A stretch of 64,000 nt of DNA from Pseudomonas fluorescens (GTDB taxonomy: Bacteria > Pseudomonadota > Gammaproteobacteria > Pseudomonadales > Pseudomonadaceae), in contig NZ_JSAK01000004.1 in the NCBI RefSeq assembly GCF_000802965.1, positions 124,001-188,000 of the forward strand, given 5' to 3'. A program made the translations under genes and the position numbers. The notes below the pieces were generated by a model that made no database searches, was not told where the DNA came from, and saw only the letters and a list, made by a program, of their open reading frames with translations. Positions 12,034-24,219 of the stretch are shown here, in pieces. How positions within the stretch are numbered: position 1 is the first letter of the stretch; each line of letters begins with the position of its first letter.

Positions 12034-12537
12034 TCATTGCTCCTTGGCTTCGTTGCGGCCCAAGTGGAACGCCGTGACGGCTGCGGCGAGCAGCAGCATC
12101 GAGGCGAGTTCGACCACCAGCAGGTAAGGACCGAACAGGCTGATGCCCACGGCCTTGGCGTCTACGGTGGTGTGGCCGATGGCCTGACCGCTCTGGTGGG
12201 CGAACAGCACGTACAGCAGTTCAGCCAGCAGCAGGGCGCCGAGAATGACCGGGCCGAGCCAGATGCCGGGTTTGAGCCAGACGCGCTCTTGCTGAACCGA
12301 GGCCGGGCCCAGGTTCAGCATCATCACCACGAACACGAACAGCACCATGATGGCGCCAGCGTAGGCGATCACTTCCAGAACACCGGCAAACGGTGCGCCG
12401 AGGGCGAAGAACGTCATCGCCACGGCGATCAGCGAAATGATCAGGTAGAGCAGGGCGTGCACAGGGTTGGTGTTGGTGATCACGCGAAGCGTGGACACCA
12501 CAGCGATTCCCGATGCGAAATAGAAAGCGAATTCCAT
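12034..12537 (-). CDS. nuoJ: NADH-quinone oxidoreductase subunit J
   Basis: A 167-residue membrane subunit of complex I, starting [16 protein letters not shown], with the conserved [20 protein letters not shown] stretch containing the mobile pi-bulge helix. Separated by 9 bases from nuoI. A hydrophilic tail rich in charged residues ends the protein. Confidence 0.96.
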   Translation of the reverse strand: MEFAFYFASGIAVVSTLRVITNTNPVHALLYLIISLIAVAMTFFALGAPFAGVLEVIAYAGAIMVLFVFVVMMLNLGPASVQQERVWLKPGIWLGPVILGALLLAELLYVLFAHQSGQAIGHTTVDAKAVGISLFGPYLLVVELASMLLLAAAVTAFHLGRNEAKEQ

Positions 12538-12546
12538 CTTTCTTCC

Positions 12547-13092
12547 TTAAGGCAGCAAGCTCTTCACGTTGATCGGTTCGGCTTCATTCTGCGCGGAGCC
12601 TTTCGGCTTCCCGGCAATCGCCATACCTGCAACACGATAGAAGTTGTAATCAGGGTTTTTGCCGGGGCCGGAGATCAGCAGATCTTCTTTCTCGTAAACC
12701 AGGTCCTGACGTTTGAACTCGGCCATTTCGAAATCCGGTGTCAGTTGGATCGCGGTGGTCGGGCAGGCTTCCTCGCAGAGGCCGCAGAAAATGCAGCGCG
12801 AGAAGTTGATGCGGAAGAAGTCCGGGTACCAGCGACCGTCTTCGGTTTCAGCTTTCTGCAACGAGATGCAGCCGACCGGGCACGCCACGGCGCACAGGTT
12901 GCAGGCTACACAACGCTCTTCGCCGTCGGGGTCGCGGGTCAGGACGATACGGCCGCGGTAGCGCGGCGGCAGGTACACGGCTTCTTCCGGGTACTGCAGC
13001 GTGTCGCGCTTGCAGAAGGCGTGGCCGAAAATCATCACCAGGCTGCGAAGCTGGGTGAAGAAGCCATGCACGATGTCAATTATGTACTTCAT
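12547..13092 (-). CDS. nuoI: NADH-quinone oxidoreductase subunit I (8Fe ferredoxin type)
   Basis: A 181-residue peripheral-arm subunit carrying clusters N6a and N6b. Two complete CxxCxxCxxxCP motifs are visible: [12 protein letters not shown] and [12 protein letters not shown]. The N-terminus is an amphipathic/hydrophobic helix that docks on the membrane arm. It lies 12 bases after nuoH and 9 before nuoJ. Confidence 0.97.
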   Translation of the reverse strand: MKYIIDIVHGFFTQLRSLVMIFGHAFCKRDTLQYPEEAVYLPPRYRGRIVLTRDPDGEERCVACNLCAVACPVGCISLQKAETEDGRWYPDFFRINFSRCIFCGLCEEACPTTAIQLTPDFEMAEFKRQDLVYEKEDLLISGPGKNPDYNFYRVAGMAIAGKPKGSAQNEAEPINVKSLLP

Positions 13093-13104
13093 GATTCTCT
13101 ATCC

Positions 13105-14112
13105 TCACTGAGCCGCGACGGCGGGCGTGTTGAGCAACACGATCGCAGCGGTCACCAGCATGTTGACGAGGGTCAGCGGCAAGCAGAACTTCCAGCTGAA
13201 ATCCATCACTTGGTCATACCGTGGGCGCGGAATCGAAGCGCGCAACAGGATGAAGATCATGATGAAGAACGCGGTTTTCAGTGCGAACCAGATGAACGGG
13301 ATCTGCGGCAGGATGCCGAACGGACCGTGCCAGCCACCGAAGAACAAGGTCACCAGCAGCGCCGAGATCAGCACGATGCCGATGTACTCGCCGACGAAGA
13401 ACATGCCCCATTTCATGCCGGCGTATTCAATGTGGTAACCGTCGGCCAGTTCCTGTTCCGCTTCCGGCTGGTCGAACGGGTGACGGTGAGTCACGGCCAC
13501 GCCAGCGATGAAGAAGGTCAGGAAACCGAAGATCTGCGGAATGATGAACCACAGGTTCTGCGCTTGATATTCAACGATGTCGCGCATGTTGAACGAGCCG
13601 ACCTGGATCACGATGCCCATCAGCGACAGGCCCATGAACACTTCGTACGACACGGTTTGTGCCGAGGCCCGCAAGCTGCCCAGCAGGGCGAACTTGTTGT
13701 TACTCGACCAACCGGCGAACAACACCGCGTAGACCGACAGGCCCGCCATGGCAAAGAAGAACAGGATGCCGATATTGATGTCCGCCACGCCCCAGGTCGG
13801 GGTGATCGGGATGATCGCGAAGGCAATCAGCAGGGCGCTCATGGCGACTACTGGCGCCAGGGTGAAGATCATCTTGTCGGCGAATGGAGGCGTCCAGTCT
13901 TCCTTGAAGAACATCTTGATCATGTCGGCAGCGATCTGGAACGCGCCGAACGGACCGACGCGGTTCGGACCGTAACGGTCCTGCCAGAGGGCGAGCAAAC
14001 GACGCTCGACCCAGCTGAGCAGGGCGCCGCAAACCACCACGGCAAGCAGAATCACCACGGCCTTGAGGACCGCGATGATGATGTCGATCACTTCAGGAGT
14101 GAACCAGGTCAT
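13105..14112 (-). CDS. nuoH: NADH-quinone oxidoreductase subunit H
   Basis: A 335-residue membrane subunit at the quinone entrance of complex I. It has the conserved [15 protein letters not shown] loop and [13 protein letters not shown], the acidic E-channel region. The ATG overlaps the nuoG stop by 4 bases. Length is normal for the family. Confidence 0.97.
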   Translation of the reverse strand: MTWFTPEVIDIIIAVLKAVVILLAVVVCGALLSWVERRLLALWQDRYGPNRVGPFGAFQIAADMIKMFFKEDWTPPFADKMIFTLAPVVAMSALLIAFAIIPITPTWGVADINIGILFFFAMAGLSVYAVLFAGWSSNNKFALLGSLRASAQTVSYEVFMGLSLMGIVIQVGSFNMRDIVEYQAQNLWFIIPQIFGFLTFFIAGVAVTHRHPFDQPEAEQELADGYHIEYAGMKWGMFFVGEYIGIVLISALLVTLFFGGWHGPFGILPQIPFIWFALKTAFFIMIFILLRASIPRPRYDQVMDFSWKFCLPLTLVNMLVTAAIVLLNTPAVAAQ

Positions 14113-16823
14113 TGAGCTGCCTCCTGCAGACCGTCAACGGATTTGCCAAAGATTGCAGGCGGAATGCCGGCGATGCCCGCAGGCAATGCCACCAGGCCAG
14201 CGCCCAGCTCTTCGTTGATGCGCAGCGGCAGACGCAGGGTCTGGCCAGCGACGTTCAAGCTGAGCATGGCGCCATCGTTGACACCCAGGCGGTCGGCTTC
14301 GGACTTGGCCAGTGCGACGTAGGCAGCCGGAATGCGTTCTTGAACCGGAGCGGCTTTCGAAGAGTTCTCTTCGCTGCCGAACAGGTGGAAGAACGGCACG
14401 ACTTGCCAGGTGCCTTGAGCCGGGTTGAACGCGCGCGGAACACTGGCGAACCAGTTCAGCGAGTCACCGTTGCTTTCGATCAGGCGGGTGCCCGGGTCGC
14501 CAGCGCGGATATGACCACCGACTTCGTCCTGGAACTTGTTCCAGGCTTGCGGCGAGTTCCAGCCCGGAGACCAGGCGAATGGCACTTGCTGACGCGGTTC
14601 GGCCGAGCCCGAGTAACCTTCCATGGAGAAGGCGAACGCGGTGTCTTTGTCCTGCGGGGTACGCGGTTCGTGCACGCTGATGTCGGCGCGCATGGCGGTA
14701 CGACCGGAGTAACGCAGCGGTTCACGGGCCAGTTTCATGCCCTTGATGCGGAACGCGGCGGACGGTGCGGCGTCGACGATGCGGTTCAGGATCGACGTGC
14801 TGGAAGCGACAGCGGCGGTGACGTGGTCCAGTTGGGTCCAGTCGATCGGCTGGTTCAGCAAGGTCGCGCGCAGGGCGTGCAGCCAGCGCCAGCCTTCGTG
14901 AACCAGGATGCTCGCGTCCATGTACTTCGGATCGAACACCTGGAAGAAGCGTTGGGCGCGACCTTCCTGGCTGACCAGAGTACCGTCGCCTTCAGCGAAG
15001 CTGGCGGCTGGCAGAACCAGGTGCGCGCGATCGCTGGTGGCGGTCTTCTGATGGTCGGCGACGATCAGTACTTTGGCGGCGGTCAGGGCAGCATCGACCT
15101 TGGCCTTGTCGGTACGGGTGTACAGATCGTTTTCCAGTACGACGATGGCGTCGGCCTTACCGTCGATCACGGCTTGCAGCGCGGCGTCGACCGATTCGCC
15201 ACCGAGCATGGCCAGGCCGAGGCTGTTGGCCTCTGGCACGATCAGGCTGATGGAACCGTTCTTCTCGCGCAGCTTCAGTGCCTTGGCGATGTTCGCGGCG
15301 GCTTCGATCGGCGCCTTGGAACCCAACGAGGTGCCGGCGATGATCAGTGGACGCTTGGCCGCGAGCAGGGCGTCGGCGATGCGCTTGGCCAGTTCGAGGG
15401 CTTCAGCGTCCAGGCCTTCAACGGCTGGAGCACTGGCGTCGAGGGCGTGAGCCACGGCGAAACCGATGCGGGCCAGGTCGTCGGGAGCGGCGTGTACGCA
15501 CTCTTCGGCGATGTCGTCGAGCTTGGTTTCAGCCAGGCTGGCGATGAACAGCGGGTTCAGCGCGTGCTGGCCGATGTTCTTCACCGCGGCGTCGAGCCAA
15601 GGCTGAACGCGCATGGCGTCGGCCATGTCTTCGGCTTTGCCCTTGACCGATTGACGCAGGGACAGCGCCACACGGGCAGCAGTCTGGGTCAGGTCTTCAC
15701 CGAGGACGAAAATCGCATCGTGGTCTTCGATGTCGCGCATGTTCGGCACTGGCAGCGGGCTGTCTTTCAGCACTTGCAGGACCAGACGGATGCGTTCCAG
15801 TTCGGCAGCTTCGATACCCGAGTAGAAGTGCTCGGCACCAACCAGTTCGCGCAACGCGTAGTTGCTTTCGAGGCTGGCGCGCGGCGAACCGATACCGACG
15901 ATGTTGCGACCGCGCAGCAGGTCGGCGGCTTTATCCAGCGCTTCGTCGAGGCTCAACTTGGTGCCATTGGCCAGCAGCGGCTGACGCGGACGGTCTTCGC
16001 GGTTGACGTAGCCATAGCCGAAACGGCCACGGTCGCACAGGAAGTACTGGTTTACCGAACCGTTGAAACGGTTTTCGATACGACGCAGCTCACCGTAGCG
16101 CTCGCCCGGGGAAATGTTGCAACCGCTGGAGCAGCCATGACAGATGCTCGGCGAGAACTGCATGTCCCACTTGCGGTTGTAACGCTCGGAGTGAGTCTTG
16201 TCTGTGAACACACCGGTCGGGCAGACCTCGGTGAGGTTGCCGGAGAACTCGCTTTCCAGGGTGCCGTCTTCAACGCGACCGAAGTACACGTTGTCGTGGG
16301 CGCCAAACACACCGAGATCGGTGCCGCCGGCGTAGTCCTTATAGAAGCGCACGCAGCGGTAGCAAGCGATGCAGCGGTTCATTTCGTGGGAAATGAACGG
16401 GCCCAGTTGCTGGTTCTGGTGGGTACGCTTGGTGAAGCGGTAACGGCGCTCGTTGTGGCCGGTCATTACCGTCATGTCTTGCAAGTGGCAGTGACCGCCC
16501 TCTTCACAGACCGGGCAGTCGTGAGGGTGGTTGGTCATCAGCCATTCGACAACACTGGCGCGGAACGCCTTGGATTCTTCATCTTCGATGGAGATCCAGG
16601 TGTTGTCGGTGGCAGGGGTCATGCAGGACATGACGATACGACCACGGGTGTCGTTCTCGTCGGTGTACTGCTTGACCGCGCACTGGCGGCAAGCGCCAAC
16701 GCTGCCAAGGGCAGGGTGCCAGCAGAAATACGGAATATCGAGGCCCAGAGACAGACATGCCTGTAACAGGTTGTCTGCCCCATCGACTTCGAGCGCTTTG
16801 CCGTCTACGTGGATAGTGGCCAT
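14109..16823 (-). CDS. nuoG: NADH-quinone oxidoreductase subunit G
   Basis: A 904-residue peripheral-arm subunit that carries Fe-S clusters between FMN and the quinone site. The N-terminal plant-type 2Fe-2S domain has [15 protein letters not shown], followed by the HxxxCxxC region ([12 protein letters not shown]), two 4Fe-4S sites ([15 protein letters not shown] and the extra cluster CHGCSSGC) and a molybdopterin-oxidoreductase-like C-terminal domain without catalytic role. The Shine-Dalgarno is weak (GAAGAAC). A 136-base gap with a hairpin separates it from nuoF, the only large gap in this part of the operon. Confidence 0.97.
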   Translation of the reverse strand: MATIHVDGKALEVDGADNLLQACLSLGLDIPYFCWHPALGSVGACRQCAVKQYTDENDTRGRIVMSCMTPATDNTWISIEDEESKAFRASVVEWLMTNHPHDCPVCEEGGHCHLQDMTVMTGHNERRYRFTKRTHQNQQLGPFISHEMNRCIACYRCVRFYKDYAGGTDLGVFGAHDNVYFGRVEDGTLESEFSGNLTEVCPTGVFTDKTHSERYNRKWDMQFSPSICHGCSSGCNISPGERYGELRRIENRFNGSVNQYFLCDRGRFGYGYVNREDRPRQPLLANGTKLSLDEALDKAADLLRGRNIVGIGSPRASLESNYALRELVGAEHFYSGIEAAELERIRLVLQVLKDSPLPVPNMRDIEDHDAIFVLGEDLTQTAARVALSLRQSVKGKAEDMADAMRVQPWLDAAVKNIGQHALNPLFIASLAETKLDDIAEECVHAAPDDLARIGFAVAHALDASAPAVEGLDAEALELAKRIADALLAAKRPLIIAGTSLGSKAPIEAAANIAKALKLREKNGSISLIVPEANSLGLAMLGGESVDAALQAVIDGKADAIVVLENDLYTRTDKAKVDAALTAAKVLIVADHQKTATSDRAHLVLPAASFAEGDGTLVSQEGRAQRFFQVFDPKYMDASILVHEGWRWLHALRATLLNQPIDWTQLDHVTAAVASSTSILNRIVDAAPSAAFRIKGMKLAREPLRYSGRTAMRADISVHEPRTPQDKDTAFAFSMEGYSGSAEPRQQVPFAWSPGWNSPQAWNKFQDEVGGHIRAGDPGTRLIESNGDSLNWFASVPRAFNPAQGTWQVVPFFHLFGSEENSSKAAPVQERIPAAYVALAKSEADRLGVNDGAMLSLNVAGQTLRLPLRINEELGAGLVALPAGIAGIPPAIFGKSVDGLQEAAQ

Positions 16824-16921
16824 GGTTCAAAGTTCTTCGTTGGCCCGGTGTCAGCGGGCGTGGCTAATGGAATCTTGTTGTGCGCGTGAATCAACACAGC
16901 CGGTAAAGGCGTCATCACACG

Positions 16922-16951
16922 AAAAGCGAAGGGCACGGACCCTTCGCTTTT
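16922..16951 (-). terminator. terminator-like hairpin between nuoF and nuoG
   Basis: Twelve-base perfect stem AAAAGCGAAGGG / CCCTTCGCTTTT (16922-16933, 16940-16951) with a 6-base loop, 8 bases after the nuoF stop on the coding strand. The U tract on the operon strand is only the four bases of the stem. It could partly attenuate nuoG-N or stabilise the upstream mRNA. Confidence 0.65.
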
Positions 16952-16959
16952 TTAAGCGT

Positions 16960-18315
16960 TTACGCGCCGACTACGATCGGCCTTGCCAGAGGCGGGACGG
17001 CGGCGCTGACTGGCGCGATACCGGCTTCGAACTCATGGCGGAAGTATTTGATTGCGCTGCCCAACGGCTCCACGGCGCCCGGTGCGTGAGCACAGAAGGT
17101 CTTGCCCGGGCCGAGGAAACCGACCAGACCCAGCAGGGTCTCGATGTCGCCTGGCTGGCCTTCACCGTTTTCGATGGCCATCAGAAGCTTGACGCTCCAT
17201 GGCAAACCATCGCGGCACGGGGTGCAGAAACCGCAGGATTCGCGAGCGAAGAACTGCTCCATGTTGCGCAGCAACGACACCATGTTGACGCTGTCGTCCA
17301 CCGCCATGGCCAGGCCGGTACCCATACGGGTGCCCACTTTGGCGATGCCGCCGGCGTACATTTGTGCGTCGAGGTGTTCCGGCAACAGGAAACCGGTACC
17401 GGCGCCGCCTGGCTGCCAGGCCTTGAGCTTGAAGCCGTCGCGCATGCCGCCGGCGTAGTCTTCGAACAGCTCGCGACCGGTGACGCCGAACGGCAGTTCC
17501 CACAGGCCCGGGTTCTTGACCTTGCCAGAGAAGCCCATGAGCTTGGTGCCCATGTCTTCACTGCCTTCGCGAGCCAACGATTTGTACCAGTCCACGCCGT
17601 CGGCAATGATCGCCGGGACGTTGCACAGGGTTTCAACGTTGTTCACGCAAGTCGGCTTGCCCCATACGCCAACGGCGGCCGGGAAGGGCGGCTTGGAACG
17701 CGGGTTGGCGCGGCGGCCTTCGAGGGAGTTGATCAGTGCGGTTTCTTCACCGCAGATGTAACGCCCGGCGCCGGTGTGCACGAACAGTTCGAAGTCGAAA
17801 CCCGAACCGAGGATGTTCTTGCCCAGCAGGCCCGCTGCCTTGGCTTCTTCCACGGCACGGTTGAGGTGCTTGGCGGCGGTGGTGTATTCGCCACGCAGGA
17901 AGATGTAGCCACGGTAGGTTTTCAGTGCGCGGGCACTGATCAGCATACCTTCGATCAGCAGATGGGGCAGTTGCTCCATCAGCATGCGGTCTTTCCAGGT
18001 GTTCGGCTCCATTTCATCCGCGTTGCACAGCAGGTAGCGGATGTTGATGGATTCGTCCTTGGGCATCAGGCCCCACTTCACGCCAGTGGGGAAGCCTGCA
18101 CCGCCGCGACCCTTGAGGCCGGCGTCTTTCACGGTCTGGACGATGTCGTCCTGAGCCATGTCGGCAAAGGCTTTGCGCGCAGCGGCGTAGCCGTTCTTGG
18201 CCTGGTACTCGTCGAGCCAGACAGCTTCGCCGTCGTCACGCAGACGCCAGGTGAGCGGGTGTGTCTCGGCCGAACGCTTGATGCGGTTGGCCGGGCCGAA
18301 AGAAGTCAGGGTCAT
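16960..18315 (-). CDS. nuoF: NADH-quinone oxidoreductase subunit F (NADH/FMN-binding)
   Basis: A 451-residue subunit where NADH is oxidised. FMN/NADH-binding [13 protein letters not shown] and the 4Fe-4S (N3) motif [12 protein letters not shown] are present. Its ATG overlaps the nuoE stop (ATGA), so E and F, which form the NADH-dehydrogenase module with G, are translationally coupled. A hairpin follows the stop. Confidence 0.97.
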   Translation of the reverse strand: MTLTSFGPANRIKRSAETHPLTWRLRDDGEAVWLDEYQAKNGYAAARKAFADMAQDDIVQTVKDAGLKGRGGAGFPTGVKWGLMPKDESINIRYLLCNADEMEPNTWKDRMLMEQLPHLLIEGMLISARALKTYRGYIFLRGEYTTAAKHLNRAVEEAKAAGLLGKNILGSGFDFELFVHTGAGRYICGEETALINSLEGRRANPRSKPPFPAAVGVWGKPTCVNNVETLCNVPAIIADGVDWYKSLAREGSEDMGTKLMGFSGKVKNPGLWELPFGVTGRELFEDYAGGMRDGFKLKAWQPGGAGTGFLLPEHLDAQMYAGGIAKVGTRMGTGLAMAVDDSVNMVSLLRNMEQFFARESCGFCTPCRDGLPWSVKLLMAIENGEGQPGDIETLLGLVGFLGPGKTFCAHAPGAVEPLGSAIKYFRHEFEAGIAPVSAAVPPLARPIVVGA

Positions 18316-18809
18316 ACGTAGCCCTCGAGCAATTTGGCAACGCCTGCTGGCTGCACATCACCGAACGTGTCGTCGTCGATCATCAACGCCGGCGCCTTGT
18401 CGCAGTTGCCGAGGCAGCAGACCGGCAGCAGGGTGAAACGACCGTCGGCGGTGGTTTGACCCAGGCCGATGCCGAGCTTGCTCTGGATTTCGCTGACCAC
18501 GGACTCGTGGCCGCCGATGTAGCAGACCATGCTGTCGCAGACGCGAATGATGTGACGGCCGACCGGCTGACGGAAGATCTGGCTATAGAACGTCGCCACG
18601 CCTTCAACGTCGCTGGCCGGGATACCGAGGATCTCGCCAATGGCGTACAGGGCGCCGTCCGGCACCCAGCCACGTTCCTTCTGGACGATCTTCAGGGCTT
18701 CGATCGACGCCGCGCGCGGGTCTTCGTAGTGATGCAGCTCGTGCTCGATGGCCGAGCGCTCGGTTTCACTCAAGGTGAAACGGTCTGTCTGGATAAGCGT
18801 GCTGTTCAT
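18312..18809 (-). CDS. nuoE: NADH-quinone oxidoreductase subunit E
   Basis: A 165-residue thioredoxin-like 2Fe-2S subunit (N1a) of the NADH-dehydrogenase module. The ligand cysteines are in RVCDSMVC and LPVCCLGNC. It follows nuoCD by 2 bases and overlaps nuoF by 4. Confidence 0.97.
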   Translation of the reverse strand: MNSTLIQTDRFTLSETERSAIEHELHHYEDPRAASIEALKIVQKERGWVPDGALYAIGEILGIPASDVEGVATFYSQIFRQPVGRHIIRVCDSMVCYIGGHESVVSEIQSKLGIGLGQTTADGRFTLLPVCCLGNCDKAPALMIDDDTFGDVQPAGVAKLLEGYV

Positions 18810-18811
18810 GC

Positions 18812-20602
<1,791 letters not shown>

Positions 20603-20668
20603 TTATCGCTTTCGGTCAACGTAAAGAATGAAGCCAGTTTCTCGTTCTATTAAAGAAGCAGATCTGGA

Positions 20669-21343
20669 TCAGACTTCGTCGGGGCTGCGCAGGTTGGTGA
20701 CTGCGATTCGCTGTTCGCGGCGCTTTTCCTTCTCGGAAGGCATCTCGGCGCGATAGACGCCTTGATCACCAACGACCCAGGAAAGCGGACGACGCTCCTG
20801 TCCAATCGACTCCTGCAACAGCATCAAGCCTTGCAGAAAAGCTTCAGGGCGGGGCGGGCAGCCAGGCACGTAGACGTCCACGGGCAGGAACTTGTCCACC
20901 CCTTGAACCACGGAGTAGATGTCGTACATGCCACCGGAGTTGGCGCACGAACCCATGGAGATAACCCATTTAGGTTCGAGCATTTGCTCGTAGAGACGCT
21001 GAATGATCGGCGCCATCTTGATGAAGCAGGTACCGGCGATAACCATGAAATCCGCCTGGCGCGGCGATGCCCGGATAACCTCGGCGCCAAAGCGCGCGAT
21101 GTCGTGGGGCGCCGTGAAGGCGGTGGTCATTTCCACGTAGCAGCACGAAAGACCGAAGTTATACGGCCACAGGGAGTTCTTGCGCCCCCAGTTGATCGTG
21201 CCGTTAAGCACGTCTTCGAGCTTGCCCATGAAAATGTTTTTGTGGACTTGATCTTCTAACGGATCGGAAACGGTTTCCCGTTCGCCAATCGGATACTGCT
21301 CGTTAGGAGCATCGGGGTCGATCCTGGTGAGATTGTATTGCAT
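20669..21343 (-). CDS. nuoB: NADH-quinone oxidoreductase subunit B
   Basis: A 224-residue subunit carrying cluster N2, the last electron donor to quinone. The tandem cysteines GLSCCYVEM and the ligands [11 protein letters not shown] and VPGCPPRPE are seen. The ATG at 21343 is preferred to a TTG two codons upstream, because GAGG lies 8 bases before it and the family starts MQYNLTRID. It lies 10 bases after nuoA. Confidence 0.97.
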   Translation of the reverse strand: MQYNLTRIDPDAPNEQYPIGERETVSDPLEDQVHKNIFMGKLEDVLNGTINWGRKNSLWPYNFGLSCCYVEMTTAFTAPHDIARFGAEVIRASPRQADFMVIAGTCFIKMAPIIQRLYEQMLEPKWVISMGSCANSGGMYDIYSVVQGVDKFLPVDVYVPGCPPRPEAFLQGLMLLQESIGQERRPLSWVVGDQGVYRAEMPSEKEKRREQRIAVTNLRSPDEV

Positions 21344-21353
21344 TGCCAAAGCC

Positions 21354-21767
21354 TCATTGTTTCAGCTTCGCTTGCCGCTTGCGCCGAGCTTCCGGAGCCC
21401 AGTCAAGGGCGCCCACTCGGAATAGGTAGACAAGACCTGCCAACAGAATTGCTATGAAAACGAGAGCTTCGACGAATCCGGTCCAGCCGCTTTCGCGGAC
21501 GGACACAGACCATGCAAAGAGAAAGAGGGCTTCGATATCGAAGATCACGAAGAGCATCGCGACCAGATAGAATTTGGCTGAGAGCCGCAAGCGGGCGCCA
21601 CCTGTAGGTAGCATGCCGGACTCGAACGGTTCGTTTTTGCTGCGGCCCCAGGCTTTTGACCCGAGGAGGCTGGAGACACCGAGCATGAAGGCACAGAGGC
21701 CGACAACACCTAGAAGGAAAATGGCAAAGCCCCAGTTGTGGGCCATGAGTCCTGTCGCTTCGGGCAT
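21354..21767 (-). CDS. nuoA: NADH-quinone oxidoreductase subunit A
   Basis: A 137-residue, three-helix membrane subunit and the first gene of the operon. The start [13 protein letters not shown] at 21767 is used; an in-frame ATG at 21842 would add 25 residues not typical of the family. The conserved loop [16 protein letters not shown] and the [16 protein letters not shown] helix are visible. A candidate promoter lies about 90 bases upstream. Confidence 0.96.
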   Translation of the reverse strand: MPEATGLMAHNWGFAIFLLGVVGLCAFMLGVSSLLGSKAWGRSKNEPFESGMLPTGGARLRLSAKFYLVAMLFVIFDIEALFLFAWSVSVRESGWTGFVEALVFIAILLAGLVYLFRVGALDWAPEARRKRQAKLKQ

Positions 21768-21854
21768 GCTGGTAATCCTTAACAGAGAGCAAAGGTCTCT
21801 GAGCTTGAAAAGAAACAAAGCAGTGACGATATGTCGCAGCAATCAATCCCGCTG

Positions 21855-21883
21855 ATTTTATGGCTAAACACCCAGCAAGTAAA
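21855..21883 (-). promoter_or_regulatory. nuoA: candidate sigma-70 promoter of the nuo operon
   Basis: On the minus strand TTTACT (21878-21883), 17-base spacer, TAAAAT (21855-21860), matching the -35 at 4 of 6 and the -10 at 5 of 6 positions. The predicted leader is about 80 bases. Confidence 0.5.
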
Positions 21884-22016
21884 ATTCCTATAGCGAAATT
21901 ATTTATAGGAATAAGGACATAGCGAGCCCTCGAGGCTCTGTAGCCCATGCGTTGCGGGCATTAGCTGGCATTTCGTCAATTATGTTTTGTAGGGAATGTA
22001 ACGAACATAGTTGCAG

Positions 22017-22035
22017 CTAAATGATAATCAATATT
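22017..22035. promoter_or_regulatory. Fur-box-like sequence upstream of nuoA
   Basis: The 19 bases centred on ATGATAATCAATATT match the classical Fur consensus at 14 of 19 positions by hand alignment. It lies about 250 bases upstream of nuoA in an AT-rich stretch, where chance matches are easier. Confidence 0.35.
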
Positions 22036-22190
22036 GTTTGAGTTGATTTTTAAACTGTTTGTCCCGCAAGTGCGCAGGAAGTTGCCTTATATGCGCGTTA
22101 CTGCAAGTAGCGACGGGGTGGGTTTCAGCAGATTTTTCCCACGCCGATAGCGCTCTGGATTCATGTTTTTTCCAGGTCGCCACCATCCCC

Positions 22191-22290
22191 TGTAGGAGCG
22201 AGCTTGCTCGCGATGGTGGTCAACGATGACGCTGGGCGCCTGACACCCCGCGGCGTCTTCAGGTTCATCGCGAGCAGGCTCGCTCCTACA
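22191..22290. repeat. REPIN (two inverted REP units)
   Basis: Forward unit TGTAGGAGCGAGCTTGCTCG at 22191 and its near-perfect reverse ending at 22290, about 50 bases apart. This is the TGTAGGAGCGAG class, also seen at 63602. Confidence 0.85.
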
Positions 22291-22319
22291 GGGTTTTGCA
22301 GTTTCTGTTGAATCGCGCA

Positions 22320-22350
22320 CAAAAAAAACGCCCCGAACCAGTCGGGGCGT
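22320..22350 (-). terminator. aceA: intrinsic terminator of aceA
   Basis: Nine-base stem ACGCCCCGA / TCGGGGCGT (22328-22336, 22342-22350) followed on the minus strand by eight T. Confidence 0.9.
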
Positions 22351-22417
22351 CAGATGTGCAGCGCTGCGGTTAGCTTTCTATTCGGCCCGCAGCGGCTGAT
22401 GTCTCAAGCGAAGCAGA

Positions 22418-23743
22418 TCAGTGGAACTGTTCTTCTTCAGTCGAACCGGTCAGCGCGGTTACCGAAGACGAGCCACCTTGAATCACAGTGGTCATGTCGT
22501 CGAAGTAGCCGGTGCCCACTTCCTGCTGGTGAGCCACGAAGGTGTAGCCCTTCGAAGCGTCAGCGAACTCTTGCTCTTGCAATTTCACGTAGGCGGTCAT
22601 GTCGTTGCGGGCGTAGTCGTGCGCCAGGTTGAACATGCTGTGCCACATGTTGTGAATGCCGGCCAGGGTGATGAACTGGTGCTTGTAACCCATGGCGGAC
22701 AGTTCGCGCTGGAACTTGGCGATGGTCGCGTCGTCCAGGTTTTTCTTCCAGTTGAAGGAAGGCGAGCAGTTGTAGGACAGCAGTTGGTCCGGGTATTCCT
22801 TCTTGATCGCTTCAGCGAAGCGACGAGCCTCGTCCAGGTCTGGCTTGGCGGTTTCGCACCAGATCAGGTCGGCGTACGGAGCGTAAGCCAGGCCGCGAGC
22901 GATGGCCTGGTCCAGACCGGCGCGCACTTTGTAGAAGCCTTCCTGGGTGCGTTCGCCAGTCACGAATGGCTGGTCGTACGGGTCGCAGTCGGACGTCAAC
23001 AGGTCAGCGGCGTTAGCGTCGGTACGGGCCAGGATGATGGTCGGAGTACCGGCAACGTCAGCAGCCAGACGCGCTGCGGTCAGCTTCTGTACGGCTTCCT
23101 GAGTCGGAACCAGTACCTTGCCGCCCATGTGGCCGCATTTTTTCACGGAAGCCAGTTGGTCTTCGAAGTGAACGCCGGCGGCGCCTGCTTCGATCATGCT
23201 CTTCATCAGCTCGTAGGCGTTCAGTACGCCGCCGAAACCGGCTTCGGCGTCAGCCACGATCGGTGCGAAGTAGTCGATATAGCCGTCGTCGCCCGGGTTC
23301 TTACCGGCTTTCCACTGGATCTGGTCAGCACGACGGAACGAGTTGTTGATGCGCTTGACCACGGTTGGAACCGAATCCACCGGGTACAGCGACTGGTCTG
23401 GGTACATCGATTCGGCGGAGTTGTTGTCCGCAGCCACTTGCCAGCCCGACAGGTAGATCGCCTGGATACCGGCTTTGACTTGTTGCACAGCCTGGCCGCC
23501 AGTCAGGGCGCCCATGCAGTTGACGAAATCTTTCTCAGGACGGAAGGCTGGCTTGGCACCCTGGGTAACCAGGTTCCACAGCTTCTCGGCGCCCATTTTT
23601 GCAAAGGTGTGCTCAGGTTGAACCGAGCCACGCAGACGGACGACGTCAGCAGCGGAGTAAGTGCGTGTCACGCCTTTCCAGCGCGGGTTTTCAGCCCAGT
23701 CTTTTTCGAGGGCTGCAATTTGCTGTTCGCGTGTCAGTGCCAT
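22418..23743 (-). CDS. aceA: isocitrate lyase
   Basis: A 441-residue cytoplasmic enzyme of the glyoxylate shunt that splits isocitrate to glyoxylate and succinate. The catalytic KKCGH motif is present ([11 protein letters not shown]), with the PEP/isocitrate lyase barrel motifs WQVAADNN and NCSPSFNW. It is monocistronic with its own terminator. It competes with the two isocitrate dehydrogenases encoded about 8-12 kb away for the same substrate. Confidence 0.97.
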   Translation of the reverse strand: MALTREQQIAALEKDWAENPRWKGVTRTYSAADVVRLRGSVQPEHTFAKMGAEKLWNLVTQGAKPAFRPEKDFVNCMGALTGGQAVQQVKAGIQAIYLSGWQVAADNNSAESMYPDQSLYPVDSVPTVVKRINNSFRRADQIQWKAGKNPGDDGYIDYFAPIVADAEAGFGGVLNAYELMKSMIEAGAAGVHFEDQLASVKKCGHMGGKVLVPTQEAVQKLTAARLAADVAGTPTIILARTDANAADLLTSDCDPYDQPFVTGERTQEGFYKVRAGLDQAIARGLAYAPYADLIWCETAKPDLDEARRFAEAIKKEYPDQLLSYNCSPSFNWKKNLDDATIAKFQRELSAMGYKHQFITLAGIHNMWHSMFNLAHDYARNDMTAYVKLQEQEFADASKGYTFVAHQQEVGTGYFDDMTTVIQGGSSSVTALTGSTEEEQFH

Positions 23744-24219
23744 GGGAGATAAACCTCGTCGCGTCTTTATGAAAAGTTGTTCTGCGGTGGAAAATTCCTG
23801 CGCTCGCTGACCAGAAGCTTAGGTGGTCAAGTCGGATTCGGCGGGGATGGCGACGGGATGAACGATGGGCTCGAGGGGAAGTGAGCAGGTAAGGGCGAAC
23901 TGGCGGGCGCATTCGGGCGTCGTGGGCCTTGGTGCGAACTTCAGTGTGATGCCGTGTTTACCTAATTACGCTTCCGTCCCTCGGGACAACTTCGTTCCAG
24001 TCGGCAACCTCGTCAAACACACCTTGTGGGCGGTACAGACACGAAGCGGTTCGCGGGGTAGGTGCGAACATCGCCTCGAAGGCCCTTGCCAGGGCCCCTG
24101 ATTAGCGGGAGCGAGGCCATCATGCCTTTGCTTTTTTGGCTCGTCAAACGTTTTGTAGTGCTTTTTTTCAGGCACTACATCTTTGGTCTAATACGACTTG
24201 TCAGTCAGTTTTCGGTGTC
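23744..24219. other. 476-base intergenic region between aceA and the secretin-like gene
   Basis: It must hold the aceA promoter and leader; no clear -35/-10 pair is seen. Short palindromes occur (GTCCCTCGGGAC at about 23975, GGCCCTTGCCAGGGCC at about 24080, GTAGTGC...GCACTAC at about 24155-24178). An ATG at 24122 opens a 52-codon hydrophobic frame running into the 3' end of the neighbouring gene; it is not supported enough to call. Confidence 0.5.

Larger units (their letters stand above)
21768..22417. other. 650-base intergenic region between nuoA and aceA
   Basis: No gene seen. The nuoA-proximal half (about 21840-22080) is unusually AT-rich for this genome and holds a candidate nuo promoter and a Fur-like site. 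The aceA-proximal part holds a REPIN and the aceA terminator. A short hairpin GAGCC/GGCTC sits at about 21926-21940. Confidence 0.7.

Noticed and set aside
9948..12077. 709-codon frame on the plus strand opposite nuoL/K/J
   Set aside because: It is antisense to three well-conserved nuo genes, with composition expected of a high-GC shadow frame; similar long frames oppose nuoG, idh, ftsK and serS-cysG.
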